Of a DNA stretch of 20,655 nt, positions 19,337 through 20,655 are shown in pieces. Every line of letters starts with the position of its first letter. Positions within the stretch are counted from its first letter, which is position 1. Source of the DNA: Botryococcus braunii (taxonomy: Eukaryota; Chlorophyta; Trebouxiophyceae); NCBI GenBank assembly GCA_002005505.1, contig MVGU01001821.1:12501-33155 (forward strand), given 5' to 3'. The notes under the pieces were generated by a model. That model made no database searches. It saw only the letters and a list, made by a program, of their open reading frames with translations, and was not told the origin of the DNA. The position numbers and the translations under genes are program-made.

Positions 19337-20445
19337 TTTCTCTGAATGTCTTAACACCAACACGCGTCATGCCAGAAGCGAGAAGTTTTCTGGTGGACAG
19401 TGGAGCCACCATCCACCTAGTCAATGATCTGTCCCTGCTACATTCCCCCACCCTGCACAGAAATCCCATTCCTTTGCATATGGCTACGTCAGATGCCACG
19501 GGACAGATAATTGCAACTGGTTCCCTGTGCTTGAGCAGTGCAGAACAGCAACCCCTGTGGCTTCACAATGTGCATTGTGTTCCTTCAGCTACAGCTAATC
19601 TGATTTCAGTGACAGCTGCTATACGTGATGGGGCTAGTTTTGTGACAGACAGTGTGGGAAGTTACACTGGTATGCGTGGCGCTCAAAACTGGTCTTGTTC
19701 AGTTGCACAGAGAAATGGCCTGTATTTCTTGCAGAAGGTCAGTCCAGTCAGAAACCCTGTCTCTGTGTTTGTTAACACAGCCAGAGCACCAGTCGCTCAT
19801 GATTGCAGATTGAGAGCACTGTGGCACAGTAGACTGGGGCACCCAGGGGAGGTTAATATGAGGCGACTGCAGTCTGAAGATTTGGTCCTGGGCATCCCTG
19901 TATCTCTCTCCCCTTGCGCAAACTGTCACTCTTCGTGTGAAGCGTGCATTCAAGGAAAGCACAGTCGTCCCCCTTTTGGAACCAGTTCCAGAGCAGCCAC
20001 TGAGCCCCTTGAGAGAATTCATTTGGACACAGTTGGCCCCATCTCCCCTACAGCTATTACTGGGGAGCGCTTCTTTGTCACGATTGTGGATGAGGCTACG
20101 CACTACGTCATAGCCCTGGCAGTAAAAACCAAGGATGCAATCAGCAGTGCAGTCAGAGACCTCCTGATTTTTTGGCAGAGGCAGTTGAACCGCTCTGTTA
20201 AGTGCATTCGTACTGACAGGGGGACAGAATTCCTCAACAGTACATTGAAGGGTTTCTGTACGCAGGAGGGAATTAAATTTGAGACCTCTGCAGCATACAC
20301 GCCTCAGCAAAATGGCGTTGCTGAACGGATGAACCGAACAATCAAGGAGAAGGCCAGAACACTCATGTTGCATGCAGCTGCCAAACAGTCACTCTGGAAG
20401 GAAGCAGTGGAGACAGCCTGCATCCTGTACAATATGGGACTGTGA
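19324..20445 (+). CDS. pol: Copia pol, protease and integrase part
   Basis: 373 codons from the first ATG; the frame is open from 19099, so it may be translated as a Gag-Pol fusion. Domains in order: aspartic protease with the active-site motif VDSGAT (D25); GAG-pre-integrase zinc finger with H168, H173, C205 and C208; integrase core with D235 (HLDTVGP), D298 (RTDRGTEF) and E334 (NGVAERMNR), giving the canonical D-35-E spacing. Protease would process Gag-Pol and integrase would insert the cDNA. All catalytic residues seen are intact. The frame closes at a TGA at 20443-20445 just after the core, where the conserved integrase C-terminal sequence continues in the -1 frame. This stop is therefore a frameshift lesion, or a sequencing error, rather than the true end. 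Confidence 0.9.
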   Translation: MSAMISLNVLTPTRVMPEARSFLVDSGATIHLVNDLSLLHSPTLHRNPIPLHMATSDATGQIIATGSLCLSSAEQQPLWLHNVHCVPSATANLISVTAAIRDGASFVTDSVGSYTGMRGAQNWSCSVAQRNGLYFLQKVSPVRNPVSVFVNTARAPVAHDCRLRALWHSRLGHPGEVNMRRLQSEDLVLGIPVSLSPCANCHSSCEACIQGKHSRPPFGTSSRAATEPLERIHLDTVGPISPTAITGERFFVTIVDEATHYVIALAVKTKDAISSAVRDLLIFWQRQLNRSVKCIRTDRGTEFLNSTLKGFCTQEGIKFETSAAYTPQQNGVAERMNRTIKEKARTLMLHAAAKQSLWKEAVETACILYNMGL

Positions 20446-20655
20446 CTGGACGTGACAAGACGCCTTATGAAGCCTTCCATGGGGTAAAGCCCGATGTATC
20501 CCTGCTCAGGACTTTTGGCTGTCTAGCACATGTGCACATACCTGATCACCAAGGGAGTGTTTGAGTCTAAGACCTCCCTGGTCTCTCACAGGTATTCCAG
20601 TGTGTCAAAGGCATATAGAATTTATATGGGAAACGGGATTGGAAAGAAAGCAGGA
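20439..20655 (+). pseudogene. pol: Copia pol continuation, frameshifted and cut by the window edge
   Basis: The -1 frame from 20439 encodes the usual region after the integrase core (TGRDKTPYEAF, then FGCLAHVHIP). It hits a stop at 20562-20564, while homology resumes in the original pol frame from about 20557 (FESKT, then YSSVSKAYRIY). The two shifts (-1 and about -2) add up to a multiple of three. This segment lies between integrase and reverse transcriptase in copia elements. The two shifts make this copy unlikely to produce a full polyprotein unless they are assembly errors. Confidence 0.75.

Larger units (their letters stand above)
17623..20655 (+). mobile_element. Ty1/copia LTR retrotransposon, 5' part, truncated by the window edge
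   Basis: Order of parts: probable 5' LTR, primer-binding-like site, gag with a CCHC zinc knuckle, then pol with protease, GAG-pre-integrase HHCC finger and integrase DD35E. Protease then integrase before reverse transcriptase is the copia (Pseudoviridae) order. The reverse transcriptase, RNase H and 3' LTR lie beyond 20655. Three frame breaks (about 19294-19304, 20435-20440 and 20555-20560) indicate a probably defective copy. The left boundary is inferred from TG...CA ends only. Confidence 0.85.

Noticed and set aside
19699..20373. 224-codon antisense open frame in pol
   Set aside because: Lies opposite the integrase coding sequence, has no recognisable domain, and is explained by codon bias of the sense frame.

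Overview
The window is nuclear DNA of a eukaryote, most likely a green alga. The evidence is an intron-rich beta-tubulin gene whose protein has the green-lineage signature (E198-C199-M200, C-terminal EYQQYQDAS followed by an acidic tail close to volvocine algal beta-tubulins), GT-AG spliceosomal introns, a Ty1/copia retrotransposon, and very dense dinucleotide microsatellites. The species cannot be named from the sequence. There is no operon structure, no CRISPR array and no RNA gene that I could recognise.

Layout. 1-3231: no gene recognised; a small minisatellite (263-400) and a long GA tract (1685-1922). 3232-7407, minus strand: a six-exon gene for a TMEM53/DUF829-family alpha/beta-hydrolase-fold protein, pieced together here from short exons; its introns carry GA, CA, poly-C and minisatellite repeats, so no long open frame reveals it. 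7408-10842: intergenic DNA with GT and CT microsatellites, a 102-bp direct repeat, a perfect 12-bp-arm palindrome, a G-rich TG tract and a GC-rich palindrome cluster. 10843-14395, plus strand: a complete 13-exon beta-tubulin gene (442 aa), including a first coding exon of 5 nt and an 18-nt microexon. 14396-17622: 3' region, then repeats (CT, CA, poly-G/poly-C, a 113-bp duplicated block, a 26-bp inverted repeat, and the first copy of an exact 141-bp repeat beside a hairpin). 17623-20655, plus strand: the 5' part of a Ty1/copia element: probable LTR, initiator-tRNA-like primer site, gag, then protease and integrase of pol. Reverse transcriptase would lie beyond the right edge.

The two host genes are divergent (start codons about 3.4 kb apart) and nothing suggests a shared function. 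The retroelement has three frame breaks: between gag and protease, just after the integrase core, and about 115 bp further on. This suggests a decaying copy, although the first break coincides with a slippery-type heptamer. The most useful results are the reconstructed DUF829 gene, the highly split tubulin gene, the exact 141-bp duplication and the retroelement's frame breaks. I found no convincing undescribed defence or mobile system.
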